NCBI GenBank assembly: GCA_036924085.1
Contig: JAVGWX010000004.1
Span: 38,166,293-38,230,292, forward strand
Source of the DNA: Ariolimax columbianus
Taxonomy: Eukaryota > Mollusca > Gastropoda > Stylommatophora > Arionidae
Direction: 5' to 3'
DNA length: 64,000 nucleotides
Notes under the pieces: model-generated
Told to the model about the DNA's origin: nothing
Database searches by the model: none
The model's input: the letters and a program-made list of their open reading frames with translations, nothing else
Position numbers and translations under genes: made by a program
Part shown: piece after piece, positions 10,501 through 21,294 of the stretch
How the letters are laid out: the number at the start of each line of letters is the position of its first letter
How positions within the stretch are numbered: the first letter of the stretch is position 1

Positions 10501-13500
10501 GTCAGTGCCACCTATCTTCAATTTGTTGAATAGGTGGTACCTAAGTCTATTGTGGCCAGTGCGAAGTCTGAAGACCACGACCTGCTCTCTTCTGTTCAAC
10601 TGGTAATAGGCATCGTTTTTGGTGTAGCCAGTATGTTCGGTTTCCCATTTGGTCATGTATCTAGCTCTAATAAGTCGTTTTGACTCTTCGTATGTCATAC
10701 TAGTATCTGGCTTCTTAAGTTCAACACACTGGGATTCCGTACACTTCAACTTCCTCTTCTGCTGTTGTCGGCCTTATTTAAATTATGCGCATGTTTGGTT
10801 AATTGCTTTGTTACTTCTTTTGGAAGATTCTCCGCTCATTTTGTTGCAGCTCTGTTTGTTGTTGTCTTGTTATTTTCTACAAGTTGTAGGTTTATTACAC
10901 TCGCTCTTCAGGGGGGCAGAAGAAGCGATATAAACACTCTCTGAAAGTTTATTTGAACAGTTTCTTAATCGATGTTGTCTCTTGAGAGCTGCTTTGGCTT
11001 ATGCCCTCATCATAACACACTATCGTCATACATGGTGCTCACATCGCAGAGAAGAGATTCATTAACTGAGGCGCAGACAATATGAGCTGCACAAAAGTAC
11101 AGAATGCAAGACAGCCTAATTACTATGGCAGTTCACGTGTGCTCCACGTGCGGTAGAGTTTAGATCGGCATGTACAGTCATATGATGTAACATCAGAATA
11201 CACATGTCTGACGCTGCATCCATCTGCGCTTAAGATGGGTGACTATAATTATGTAGTTTCATAAACACCGCCTAATCTATCTTTTTCTTGGTTTTACGTT
11301 AGCTCTAGAGGCGTGTTGTCTGATGTTATAGGCTCGTGCTGCTGACAACCTATAGCTGAAGACATTCTTGCCATATGTCCAAAAAATGTAACCATCATTT
11401 TATGTCATTATTTAACAAACACAAATTATAACTGATACACGTTATGGCCATACATTGTTAGATTATGAAGATATAAATCATTTAATAGAATTTTGATTTC
11501 GAGTTGCATACAATTTATTGCCAAATCATAAGATAACGCAAGAAGGACATTGTGCTCTTGCAAACGTTGTCAGTGTTACAAGTAGTACATGCATAACACT
11601 GAACCATTCAATACATGTAGTCAGCTTACGCATAGCTTAAGACTGATCAAAGGTACATGACGGTTATATTGAAGAGATTGTGGTGGCAATGGATTAGGTA
11701 TACTTAGTAGAAGTAGCCTCTTTCGGTCATGGCTGACTTTAGAATGGTAAGCCTTGCAAGGTTAAATTGTCGGACATCCGACCTAGTGTGTTCTTCTTTT
11801 CTTCTTTGCGTTCAATATCTTTTGGTCAAGCTACATCTGCAGGCCAGTTGCCATGATGAAGTCTGTAGTCTTCACCAGGTCGGAGCTGCTGCCCCACAGC
11901 TTTTATCTCAGCTCCGCACCCTCTGGCCAGGTCTGGCATTTCATTTCCCTTTAGATTGGGCATTCCTGTAGAATGTGTTCAGGGTTCTGGCATTCTGTTC
12001 CAAATGGGCACTCATCTGTGTATGAGATCTTCAGTCGGTATAGATGGTCTAGTAGTCTGCAGTGTCTAGTTCTCAGGCGAAATAAGGTAGTTTGTTGATT
12101 TCTTTTGAGTTGGTGAATTGGGTCTGGTGTACTGCTTATGTTTCTGTCTTCTCTCCATTGGTGTATATACTGATTTCTGATGATGTTCTTGATTTCTCTG
12201 TATGGTATTCGATGATTAAATTGTGCTTTTTTGCTACCATCTTTTGCCAGAGCGTCAGCTCTCTCGTTTCCCGTGATTCCGCAATGAGGGGGTAGCCACT
12301 GGAGCGCTATTGTTGAGGATCTCTGGAGTTTTCATAGTTCTGCTGACCTGATTTCTTCATTTGCTTTACCAAATGCATGCTTCAGTAACAGAGCAAAAAG
12401 ATTCTGAATAGTTTCGGGATCAGGACGCAGTCTTGCTTAACACCACTTCAAATAACAAATGGTTGTGATATGCAGCATAAAATTGGACTGTTCCTGTCAT
12501 GCCTCCATAAAACGATATTATTACCAGTAGCAGTTTGCTTGAGCATCTGTTCTAGATAGGATTCTGAAGTCTATCCTTGCTAAGCAAATTAAATGTCTTT
12601 GTCGGCTCGATGAAGGCGATATCTTCTTCTTCTTCTTCGTTCGTTCTCAATCTCCCACTACCAAACCATGAAAGGGCTTAAGTAGCAGAATGTAGTCCAG
12701 AGAACGGAATGCGTTGTGTCGTAGTTTACAGCTTGGCTGCGATATTTCGGTCCAACACATCCGACTTCAGCAAGCATTTTTTGAGTACCGGGTTAGCATT
12801 GCCTCTTCGATCCCTTCTCCTTAGACAGTCTGCCCTGCTGCAGCCTGTTATCCAGGATCACCGCGTGGAGGTGTAGAAGGGTCTTGGCAGCTCTGGTTCG
12901 CTGGCCCTGACGCTAGTAGTCAGCTATGGGTCGCTAACCACTGCAGCTCATGTGCTGCTCAGCATCTTGATCCCGATAAAGGTGATATAAAAGCGCTTCT
13001 TCTGCTCACGTGACTTTTCCTGAAGTTGCCGAAGAGACAAAAAATCATGTTGATCGTTGATCCTCTAGACCTGGGATCAAGATGCTGAGCAGCGCATGAG
13101 CTGCAGTGGTCAGGGACCCATATCTGACTGTTAGCGTCAGGGCCAGCGAACCAGAACTGCCAAGACCCTTCTAAACCTCCACGCGGTGCTCCTGGATAAC
13201 AGGCTGCAGCAGGGCAGACTGGCTAAGGTGAAGGGATCGAAAAGGGAATGCTAACCCGGTACTCAAAAAATGCTTGCTGAAGTCGGATGTGTTGGACCGA
13301 AAGGTGCAAATATCGCAGCCAAGCTGTAAACTACGACACAACGCATTCCGTTCTCTGGACTACATTCGGCTACGTAAGCCCTTTCATGGTTTGGTAGTGG
13401 GAGATTGAGAACGAACGAAGAAGTAGAAGAAGAAGAAGAAGAAGAAGGTCTTTTAGACCTTAATCCACACTGTGAATCTGGATACACGCACAGCCAATAG

Positions 13501-15870
13501 TTGTAGTCGATGTAAGATTACTTTGACGAAGACTTCACCTACAACACTGAGCAGAGAGACACCTCGATAGTTATACTTAACAATTCTATATTTCTTCATC
13601 ACATTCTGCGATCATTGCTCTAGACTGAGATTGCCCAGAATGATTTGTAATATATTTTTGCTTCATCACATATATATTCTTTTATGGCCATGAAGATTAC
13701 CTTAGATAGCTTCTCTGTCACATTACTTAACTTTTTTGTGGACGTTTCCGATTTCGCTATATTTACTTATGTCTTGTACTGTTTTCCCAGTCTGCTCTTT
13801 GAAAGTACCATCGAGGAAGTAGTTTTTGTTTCTCGGATACATAATTTAGATTGATTTAGATTTTAACTGTGTTGTGACCGCCATCACATCATTGGTTTGT
13901 CGCATGTCTGTCTACTCGTATCTTGCGAGACATATCTCCTGTGGTAAGCGTCAAGTCTCGGGTGGACGTGGGTTTCCACCATCTTGGATAGAAGGTTGTG
14001 GGAATTTTCTTCTACCTCCTCTCCTCTTGCATTGGTTTCCTTGTAGCCCCATCATTCTGTGTAGTTGTTGAAGTCGCCTGCCACGAAGCAGTGGGTGTGT
14101 GTGCGCGCGCGCGAGCGTGCGTGATTGTGTGCGTGCGTGCGTGCGTGTGTGTGTGTGTGTGTGCGCGTGTGTAATCTCCATTGCCTCCAGTACATACACA
14201 TACACACAAGCACACACGCATGCACGCTAGCATAGTATGTGGGTGTGTGTGTTGTGCTCTCAAACTTACAGTGAACTCATGTCTTTCACATCTGTTCATG
14301 TATTTTTGCCACGTGATCTATAGTTAATACTATCTTTATCACTTCACAGGACCGCCTCTCATTTGATCGCGTGGAACTGACAGATATCATCATGGAGGCG
14401 CAGCGTGGCTGGAGTCGGGATGAGGATGGGTTGACCCTCGAAATTAACAGGGTCATGAGTCAGGAACACCTGGCCAATAGCAAAGTGACCAACTGGTATC
14501 ACAATACACCAGTGATAAGTGACTTCACTAACAAGGCAACGTCTGGACAATCCTCTCACAAACCAGGCCTGCCACGATCTCTTTCTGATACACAACTCCA
14601 TTACGCAGCTGTGAAAGTGGACGCTGCTCTTTTCAAAATGAGGCGGGAACGTAGTCATACCATCGGTACTGGTTTGAGAAGCCAAACAAATGCCACGCCC
14701 CTTCCGAAGAGACGACACCTTTCTGACATCAACCCGCCCAATTTTCACGTCATCCGGGAGATTGTCTACGAGGTAGATGAATTGGAATATGAAACAGAAA
14801 GTGACTTCCACATTGCCGAACAGAGTATAAAAGATGACAGCGATAACGTTTTTGAGCATGACGATGATGATATTGACGAGGAAGAACCAAGGGAATTTAT
14901 GCATTACACAAAATTTATTCGGCGGTTGAGTGAAACGCTTAAAAAAGACAATTTTGGGCAAATCGGTCATTTAAAAAAGGAAATAGATGATGATAGATTA
15001 AGCGAAGTGTCGGGGTCTTCTAGTATACAAGATAACCAGTCAATTCAAAGCGAGGATGACGACGAACAATACAAAAGAGGAATTGTGTTTACGCTTGGTT
15101 CAACAGCATCATCTATTGGTGGTCATTACAACAGTGCGTTTGAGTCTGATGATAATGACGATAATACGGAGAATAACTCAACGTACAACATTACGAGGAG
15201 GATGTACAGGTCTATCTCAAGTGATAATGGCAGTGTCGCATCGTCCATCTCAGCCGCGCGAAGGATGTACAGATCCGACTCAAACGAAAATGGCAGTGTT
15301 GTGTCAAATACCTCTGCACCGCGAAGAACACACAGATCCATCTCCAGTGATAATGGCAGTGTTGCCTCAACTAACACAACTCCGCGTAGGATATCTAGAT
15401 CCATCTCAAGTGATAACGGCCATGTTTCTTCGTCCAAACCCACTCGCCGAAGCATGCAAAGATCCATCTCAAGTGACGATGACAAGCATAATGAAGAAAC
15501 AGGCAATGTCGGTCCCATGGTGAAAGGTTTTCACAGGCCAAGGAGGGTCAAATCTACTTCAGATACAGCACAAGTAAAAGACAAGAAAAGAAAAGTATTT
15601 AAAGCGTTTAAAGGTCAGAGATTAAAAAAGAAAAAGAAAAACGACTCCATCAGTTCTAGCAACGCTCCATCCAAAGACAGTGTTCGAGATCCTGGCGGTT
15701 CTGATGTTGAAGTGAAAAATGATTCTGATGCAGATAGTGATGGGTTTGTCAATTATGAACACGACGATAATGAGAATTATCTTACCAATGGAATAACTGA
15801 TATTGGGAAATTTAACAGACGACGAAAGATACCAGTGTGTGAGACTGAGGACATAACAGTGATATATTAA
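7403..15870 (+). CDS. UNC93-like transmembrane protein, 3' part (three exons)
   Basis: Join 7403-7593, 9530-9676, 14350-15870; the frame is continuous across both junctions and ends at TAA 15868-15870. The first visible exon carries the last transmembrane segments of an UNC93-type major-facilitator-fold protein: the motif FANFHAWRSLGFTITF matches the family's (A)F.N(Y/F)..W.(S/A)LGF..(A/T)F signature, followed by a helix around VCMSFGAIGLILYIVVEL. The remaining 555 residues form a hydrophilic, presumably cytosolic, tail rich in Ser, Asp, Glu and Arg. UNC93A-type proteins usually end soon after the last helix, so this tail is unusually long. UNC93 relatives regulate potassium channels or Toll-receptor traffic; which applies here is unknown. 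The upstream exons (most of the twelve-helix region) are not in the window. Introns hold SINE, LINE and microsatellite DNA. Confidence 0.85.
7640..8060 (+). repeat. 420-bp pyrimidine (CT) tract
   Basis: Almost pure C/T on the plus strand, made of TTCTT/CTTTTC words, starting about 50 bp inside the intron after the UNC93-like donor. It gives long Phe/Ser/Leu ORFs with no coding value. Purine-pyrimidine mirror-type tracts of this kind can form triplex DNA; that property is inferred, not seen. Confidence 0.85.
8375..8890 (+). mobile_element. degenerate LINE 3' end with tandem-amplified tail
   Basis: The translation includes RWNWIGHVL followed by a broken R.A(I/L)RQ region, typical of the conserved segment after the reverse-transcriptase domain of non-LTR elements. 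After it, a segment of about 90 bp is repeated in tandem about three and a half times (8560-8870). Each unit runs GTGGAG..GAGTTTGTTACTGCCC or ..TATGCTTCTGGCTTTAAGA, then GCGTGATGGTCACTGGC and CCAAGGATCTAAGA. The last unit ends in (GAA)n. The element lies in UNC93-like intron 1 of the visible part. Confidence 0.7.
9530..9676 (+). CDS. UNC93-like exon (start of cytosolic tail)
   Basis: Acceptor TTATCTCCAG ends at 9529 and donor CAG|GTGAAC is at 9677. It holds 49 whole codons in phase with both neighbours. The translation is hydrophilic (VKEKQAFKRPRQSVESN...) and Ser-rich. An in-frame stop about 40 bp past the donor shows that splicing is needed to reach the long tail exon. Confidence 0.8.
10291..10760 (-). 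mobile_element. LINE-B 3' terminal fragment
   Basis: An ORF of about 143 residues encodes the end of a non-LTR retrotransposon ORF2 beyond the RNase H domain: YEESKRLIRARYMTKWETEH, then FRLRTGHNRLRYHLF, and a Cys/His segment ECPCGTGKMTAEHLLQNCP. The 3' end is a (GAA)n tail, seen as TTC repeats on the plus strand at 10291. Related copies occur near 17.1, 33.8 and 59.2 kb. It lies antisense in an UNC93-like intron. Confidence 0.88.
10770..11700. other. intronic DNA, nothing recognised
   Basis: Low-complexity-free AT-rich intron sequence of the UNC93-like gene. I see no exon with good splice sites, no tandem repeat and no SINE or LINE motif. Confidence 0.4.
11800..12360 (-). mobile_element. LINE-C 3' fragment (RNase H end and C-terminus)
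   Basis: Reading the minus strand gives HCGI.GNERADALA, the end of a retrotransposon RNase H domain, in degraded form. Then come RNQQTTLFRLRTRHCRLL, YRLKISYTDECPFG, NPEHILQECP and WPEGAELR. Stops and one frame change break it. Other copies lie near 46.8, 56 and 61.7 kb. It differs from LINE-B in the Cys-segment and 3' end, so it is a separate family. Confidence 0.82.
12622..12975 (-). mobile_element. SINE-A copy, inverted
   Basis: Complete-looking minus-strand copy: the (TTC)n at 12622 is the tail and GCATCTTGATCCC near 12970 is the head. It forms an inverted pair with the copy at 13075. Confidence 0.88.
13075..13448 (+). mobile_element. SINE-A copy, direct
   Basis: Full-length plus copy from GATCAAGATGCTGAGCAGC to a (GAA)n tail. 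It is about 100 bp from its inverted partner, so a transcript of this UNC93-like intron could fold into a hairpin with arms of about 350 bp. ORFs inside it are not genes. Confidence 0.9.
14093..14252. repeat. GT/GC and CA microsatellites facing each other
   Basis: A run of GTGTGTGTGCGCGCGCGCGAG and (GT)n lies at 14093-14175, a (CA)-rich run at about 14198-14228 and another (GT) run near 14240. Alternating purine-pyrimidine with CG steps is Z-DNA-prone. The cluster ends about 100 bp before the acceptor of the last UNC93-like exon. Confidence 0.85.
14350..15870 (+). CDS. UNC93-like last exon (long acidic, Ser-rich tail)
   Basis: Acceptor ATCACTTCACAG ends at 14349. It holds 506 codons plus TAA, in phase with the previous exon. 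The tail has acidic clusters (HDDDDIDEEE near residue 175 of the exon), many Ser-Asp/Glu sites that look like casein-kinase targets, and a basic stretch (KGQRLKKKKK). At 15196-15495 are five repeats of 21 residues (the last spacing is 20). Each begins RR and contains the motif RSISSDNGSV or a close variant. No membrane helix or known enzyme domain is visible in this exon. Confidence 0.85.
   Translation, partial: DRLSFDRVELTDIIMEAQRGWSRDEDGLTLEINRVMSQEHLANSKVTNWYHNTPVISDFTNKATSGQSSHKPGLPRSLSDTQLHYAAVKVDAALFKMRRERSHTIGTGLRSQTNATPLPKRRHLSDINPPNFHVIREIVYEVDELEYETESDFHIAEQSIKDDSDNVFEHDDDDIDEEEPREFMHYTKFIRRLSETLKKDNFGQIGHLKKEIDDDRLSEVSGSSSIQDNQSIQSEDDDEQYKRGIVFTLGSTASSIGGHYNSAFESDDNDDNTENNSTYNITRRMYRSISSDNGSVASSISAARRMYRSDSNENGSVVSNTSAPRRTHRSISSDNGSVASTNTTPRRISRSISSDNGHVSSSKPTRRSMQRSISSDDDKHNEETGNVGPMVKGFHRPRRVKSTSDTAQVKDKKRKVFKAFKGQRLKKKKKNDSISSSNAPSKDSVRDPGGSDVEVKNDSDADSDGFVNYEHDDNENYLTNGITDIGKFNRRRKIPVCETEDITVIY
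15196..15495 (+). repeat. five 63-bp coding tandem repeats
   Basis: Repeat starts at 15196, 15259, 15322, 15385 and 15445. Codons differ more than the amino acids in the core (R-S-[ID]-S-[SN]-[DE]-[ND]), which suggests selection on the peptide rather than a fresh slip. Inside the last exon of the UNC93-like gene. Confidence 0.9.
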
Positions 15871-17029
15871 TTCTGTCACTAAACAGACATTCATATATTT
15901 ACTTATGTCAATAGCAACTTCCTGCGAGTTATTCTATCTTATAAAACGGTATAATTGTTTGTTTGTCCTGGAAAACACTATGACCTAAAGATATATTAGC
16001 TTCCTTGCCATCTGGCGGCTATTCAGAAGTAAATATTTGTAGAATGTTCAGCTGTCGTCTTTTAAAAACAAAAATTCATAGAAGGATAATGTAGCCATTT
16101 GTAATGGTATTTGATGCATTTCCTTCTGTTATGGAAACAATACAAGTATTTGTGACTATGTGGAAGTACTGCATTGTCTGTCACAGGCGGGCTTAAATAG
16201 AAATGAACAAATGGGCCTCTTAGAGAGCCCTCCGTAAGAAACGATTAACGGTGTGATCTACCATCAACAGGTAGAATACTCTCTAACACAATGGTTCACC
16301 ACACCCAGAAATTCATACATATCCAAAAAGCCTACTGTCTTTGGATCTTTCTGAGTTTGGAAGAAATCTCTAGAAACAATACACCGTGTATGTTTACATG
16401 AATAAAATGGTGGATATCGCTTGTGTTCTTGTGAATCAGAAGAAGAGCAGCAACAATAACAAACGTTAGGTGTTCTTTTAAGTGGGCGTGAAGTAGAGTA
16501 TCATACTATCTAACTTTGCAACCATCTAACAATACAATTGGCGGAAATTATATAAACTTACCTAATATGAAGGGCAATACTCTACTTAATTTAGCTATCT
16601 AGCTTCCTTTTTAATTTTCTTTCATTTTGCCGTGGTGGCCATTGAGACAACTCAATATAATGTAACTGATCTGTTTCCAATTCGATATGTCATTTGTCAA
16701 AATTTGTCTCTGTGAAAGGTTTCTTTTCATTTCTATTTCTTAATGTAACTTGTTCGGCGTATCTTAGGATTTCTGCTTTTTCTTGCTACCGAGTATGTTT
16801 CGTTGAGCAGAGTGTTGGTTAGTTCATTTGTTTTTGGAACAAGGCCGTACCATCGGAATATACGGGTTTTGACAATTTTCAATAAATGTTTTTATAGTCA
16901 GATATTCTGCTGGATTTTAATTCGCTTGTTGGAGTTTCAGATGATATGATCCTTGTTTGTTATTTCATGGACATGTCTGAATCATCTCATTGATATTGCT
17001 TAGTTTGTTCATTCCAATTACGTATTTAA
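15871..17029. other. 3' flank of UNC93-like gene
   Basis: Non-coding AT-rich DNA. The first good polyadenylation hexamer after the stop is AATAAA at 16401-16406; another lies near 16883. Either could end the transcript. No other feature recognised. Confidence 0.45.
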
Positions 17030-17084
17030 TATGCATGCTGTAAAAAAACATATACAGGTATTAATGAAGGACCCACTTGTGTAT

Positions 17085-17246
17085 CAAGCAATTCGCCCGA
17101 CATACGAGGACCAGAGAAAGCACATGTGGTCATCACCAGTGGCAACACTAGACAAGCTCTATGGCAGTGTCGACAGCCTCAGGATGACAGCTGCTTTCTT
17201 CGAACAAATTGAAGTTGACGTCTGACAGCATACGTAGAAGAAGAAG

Positions 17247-17276
<30 letters not shown>
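17085..17276 (+). mobile_element. LINE-B 3' end with (GAA)n tail
   Basis: Severely truncated copy. The translation around TYEDQRKHMWSSPVATLDKL to the terminal VDV matches the ends of the copies at 10.3, 34.1 and 59.2 kb. It finishes in about 14 GAA triplets. Confidence 0.85.
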
Positions 17277-17278
<2 letters not shown>

Positions 17279-17715
17279 TCAAACAATTCTTGTTGGTTTG
17301 TAGCCAAATGTTCATAAATTTCAATGTTAGCCTCAATGCTGTTACAACTGTTGTTGATTGGTATAGCCCTTTGCTTCAGTTATGTGTCTATTCGTTATTC
17401 TCTCATTAATATTTAACTCGATAATAATGACGGATGTGCTTTTATGTCAATCAAAATAAAAGTTAAAAATTGGAAGTGTTTCTAAAATACAACTCTCAAG
17501 AAAGAAATTGATGGGAACTGAATTCGAAACAACCACATTATGATTTCTAGAAATTACTTCGTGTTTAGTTTGACTGTGCATGTCGGGGATTTTTCTTGAT
17601 ATGACCATTTCTCCGCGTACAGAATGGATTGGCTAAACAACTATACTGCAAAACTGCCGTAGTGGAACCCATTACAGATACACACACACACGTCCATACA
17701 ATGGCCAAAACATCC

Positions 17716-17872
17716 TCCTTCTTCGTTCGTTCTTAATCTCCCGCTACCAAGCCCTAAACAGCTCTTTGCAAGAAGCGGGATGTAGTCCGGAGAACGGTCT
17801 GCGTTGTGTTGCTAGTTTACAGCTTGACTGCGATATTTGCACCTTTCTGTCCGACATATAGGTCTTCGGCAG
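17716..17872 (-). mobile_element. SINE-A fragment
   Basis: Only the 3' part of the family is present, from the tail (CTTCTTCGTTCGTTC) to the GTCCGACA(C/T)AT segment. Confidence 0.75.
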
Positions 17873-17879
17873 CCAAAAC

Positions 17880-18640
17880 ATCCGGATATCGCCCAGGAAC
17901 AATGCGTGCCTTCGTCAGTAGAATCCAGAAGAGTAAACCTTTTGTTGATGCTTAGATGTTTGCCTCACTAGTTTCTACTGGCGGAGGCGCGCCCATTCCA
18001 CCCCAGACCGTAGTCCATTGGGCGATATCAGGACGCATAAACCAGTGATTGAATGCATGTGTGCGTCTGTATGTACCTATGCTAGGTTTGTGCGCTCTCA
18101 GAGGCCAGCCCAACCAAAGTGCAATGGAAGGGCCTCACCACGAAGGCGCGTGTGAAAGTTGTGCAAGAGTGTGACTGTTGGACAGAGTCAAATGAAACAG
18201 AGTGAGGTGCCCCCAGGGTAGGACCTTTAATCAAACAAAAAATTAGTTATGCAATTTGAAAATGATAAGATATGTTAGTTGCCCATCGTAAGCGATGATG
18301 GCGATATCATCAAACGATGTTGTTGTCTTTATGTAACTTGCGCTGTATTTAGTTTATAATGAGTAAAGAAACTGAGCTGGTCATCAACCGAACTCTCTAT
18401 CCGGAGCACATTGGACCAGTGGCAAGAAGACCAGTCGAGACGACTGAAGGTAACGTAACTTGGTATGCAGGCACTCTAGTATTTCGTCCCTTGAGACCGT
18501 GATTCGGTTGAAATTTGTGAGATTAGATAGTTTCTGTTGATGGTTTTAAGAGGCGAGTGTCTCCCATCTCGACTACAGTGAGACCTGGTCAAGACATAGA
18601 GAGTAGTTATAAAAAGACAACTATGTACATCTTTTTGTTT
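17880..18640. other. intergenic DNA, nothing recognised
   Basis: No exon, tandem repeat or known family motif seen. Confidence 0.35.
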
Positions 18641-18645
18641 TTCTG

Positions 18646-18980
18646 GGGAAGGAAGACTAACGTTTGGTCAGGTACACCATACTGATCAGACATATTAGTC
18701 AAGGTCAGGCAAAATATACTGGCCAAGACCCTCACCTCGGCTTTCATGCAGTCATTCCTGTTTCACGACATCCTGGCTAACGAGGTTTCGACGTGATCCC
18801 GGTAGTACTGAGTAACACGCAGATGAAGTCAAGCATAGCACATCCGCCTAGAGGACTCCGGCCTACCTTCATCAGTACACTGGGGATGTGAGGAAAGATA
18901 CGACAACCCGCCAGTTAACGTCCTTTTCAGGGCGCACAAAAGAGTAATCCTACTAATTGTAGGCATTCAACATAAACAAC
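18646..18980 (-). mobile_element. SINE-D copy
   Basis: Member of a second dispersed family (SINE-D, about 350 bp). In plus orientation it reads GAATGCCCACAATGAGTA, TTTTGTGCGCCCTGAAA, TAAGTGGCGGGTTG, TCCTCCAGGCGGTTGTGCTA and ends TTTTGCCTGACC.GA(C)GTTAGTC. Other copies lie near 20.8, 38.9, 40.1, 44.8, 48.8, 51.5 and 54.2 kb. Confidence 0.82.
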
Positions 18981-19299
18981 TTCTTTTTCTTAACTCTGTG
19001 TGAAGGAGAGGTATTCCTTCTTGTATTTCCTGGATCATACCGTACAGTGTCATGTATTGGAGATCATCGTCTCTATTATATAATGAGATACGAAAGAAAA
19101 AAATAGTGGTCATGATGTATATAGTGAAATGCAAGAGAAGAAATAAACGTTTAAATTTGTATATGATGTACAGAGATACGAGAGATACATAATCGGACAA
19201 TCATATATATTATTAAGTTAAATAGGAAAGAGTGGGAAACGTTGACAGTTATGTGTATAATATAGGAGAAAATTAGAATATCGGACAATTATGTACATA

Positions 19300-19560
19300 T
19301 CATCATCATGCAGCATGTCCTTTGTAGAACGTTGCTCCCATCACAGTCTGTCTGAAAGAAACTCATTCTCTTGCCAAAACTCCAGCCTCCGCCACAGTCA
19401 TACTCATGCATACCTTGATATCTTGGTGCCATCGTCTTCTTGGTCTACCCCTTCCTTTTTTGCCTGGCTCCATACCATCCATCATCGTTCTCTCAAGACC
19501 GCTGTGTCTCTTGATGTAACCAGAGTATTTGCATTTTCTAGCCAAAATGGAATTTTATTA
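19300..19560 (-). mobile_element. RTE/CR1-type LINE 3' tail
   Basis: The minus-strand ORF reads SGYIKRHSGLERTMMDGM, then GRGRPRRRWHQDIKV. This is the Gly-Arg-Gly-Arg-Pro..W segment after the reverse-transcriptase domain of many non-LTR elements. It continues into a degraded tail ending with a (ATG)n-like run. Confidence 0.8.
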
Positions 19561-19569
19561 TGTACATAG

Positions 19570-20250
19570 TATATTTAAATATGAGGGAGTGATAATAGTG
19601 GACAATTATGTATATGATATACTGAGATGAGAAAGAAGAAAAGAGCCGATAATCATATTACATCATTTTTCTAGATTTGTCTAAATGGGCACACCTTAAA
19701 TATCTTTGTTGACCGACAAGTAGTAAATATCCTGTAATTTATTGTGAATTATTTTCACAACTAACTCTCACGATATTTCAACATTGTGTACTACTGACGC
19801 CACTTAGAAACGATTCGGCATATCATGCTTCACTTACAGTCAGCTCAACTTCTTCCGCTGGATCTTTAATAATTAACGAACCCATCGTTCTTGGAACATT
19901 AAAATTAAAATACAAGTTTCTGATTACATCTTCAATGTACGTGTTTAATTGTATCTTAGTCGACCTGTACATCTTCAAGGGCCTAATTCCTTGTGCGGGT
20001 CCCAACTCTTGCCCGAGTTAGAAGTACATTGCTCTGTTTAGCGGGCTGGCTTCGAGTAGTTCTATATTTGTATCTTCATGACACAATCAGACATTATTAC
20101 GGTTGTATAGGTTGAAGACGGGTTGGCGTAATGTAGGCAAGGAGTACTGAAAGAGGACTATCATTTAATTGTTCAACTAATTATATTCCTTTCATTTTAT
20201 GCAGTTCAATTGGCGGACAGATCATCTGCACGAGTATTGCTAGTGATATA
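19570..20250. other. intergenic DNA, nothing recognised
   Basis: AT-rich, without a supported exon or repeat. Confidence 0.35.
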
Positions 20251-20254
20251 CGTA

Positions 20255-20705
20255 ATATGCTGAGATGAGATGGTAGAAAGATTCGAAAGTTACCTGTATA
20301 ATATGCTGAGATGAGATGGTAGAAAGATTCGAAAGTTACCTGTATAATATGCTGAGATGAGATGGTAGAAAGATTCGAAAGTTACATGTATAAAATGTTG
20401 AGATGAGAGGGTAGAATGAGAGGAAAGTTACCTGTATAAAATGTTGAGATGAGAGGGTAGAATGAGAGGAAAGTTACCTGTATAAAATGTTGAGATGAGA
20501 TGGTAGAAAGATTCGAAAGTTACCTGTATAATATGCTGAGATGAGATGGTAGAAAGATTCGAAAGTTACATGTATAAAATGTTGAGATGAGAGGGTAGAA
20601 TGAGAGGAAAGTTACCTGTATAAAATGTTGAGATGAGAGGGTAGAATGAGAGGAAAGTTACCTGTATAAAATGTTGAGATGAGAGGGTAGAAAGAGAGGA
20701 AAATT
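20255..20705. repeat. 45/46-bp tandem repeat, about ten units
   Basis: Two unit types alternate. Type 1 contains GATGGTAGAAAGATTCGAAA (46 bp) and type 2 contains GAGGGTAGAATGAGAGGAAA (45 bp). The order is about 1-1-1-2-2-1-1-2-2-2, so there is a short higher-order pattern. Looser relatives of the unit (TATAATATGCTGAGATG) occur at 19.6 and 20.76 kb. Confidence 0.9.
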
Positions 20706-20776
20706 TCGTGTTTCATATACTCAAATTAAAGGGTAGAAAAATAGGACAACTATGTACGAGTATATAATATGCTGTG

Positions 20777-21130
20777 ATGGGTTGTTGTCCTTGATGTTGT
20801 TTAATGCCCACAATGAGTAAGTTTACTCTTTTGTGCGCCCTGAAACGGACGTTAAGTGGCGGGTTAACGTAGTTTTCCTCACATACCGATCATGCTGATG
20901 AGGGTAGAGCGCGGTCCTCCAGGCGGTTGTGCTATGCTTTGCTTCATCTGCGTTGCGCTCACTACTACAAGGATCACATCAATCCACATCTCGTCAGCCA
21001 GACTGTCTTGTGAACAGCCTGTTTCCAGGGAACGCTACATGGAAGAGGGATAGTGGTCTTGGTCGGTGTCTTGACCCTGACACGAGATCCTGGTCAGTAA
21101 TTTGTGCCTGACTGGACTAACGTCTTAGTT
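20777..21130 (+). mobile_element. SINE-D copy
   Basis: Plus copy, from about GTTGTTTAATGCCCACAATG to CTGACTGGACTAACGTC. It directly follows the 45/46-bp repeat. Confidence 0.82.
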
Positions 21131-21294
21131 ACCGTGATGCGAGGGTAAAATGAGCCGACAATTATATCTATAATATGCGAAATAAAGTGAAACTCAGAGG
21201 CCAGTAAATAAACAATGTATTTTATTAACAACAGCTATAGCAAAAACACATGCACTATAGACATTGAATAAACATATACACCAAACAACAGAAC

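Noticed and set aside
13951..14299. His/Thr/Cys-Val repeat ORFs
   Set aside because: Translations of the GT/CA microsatellites.
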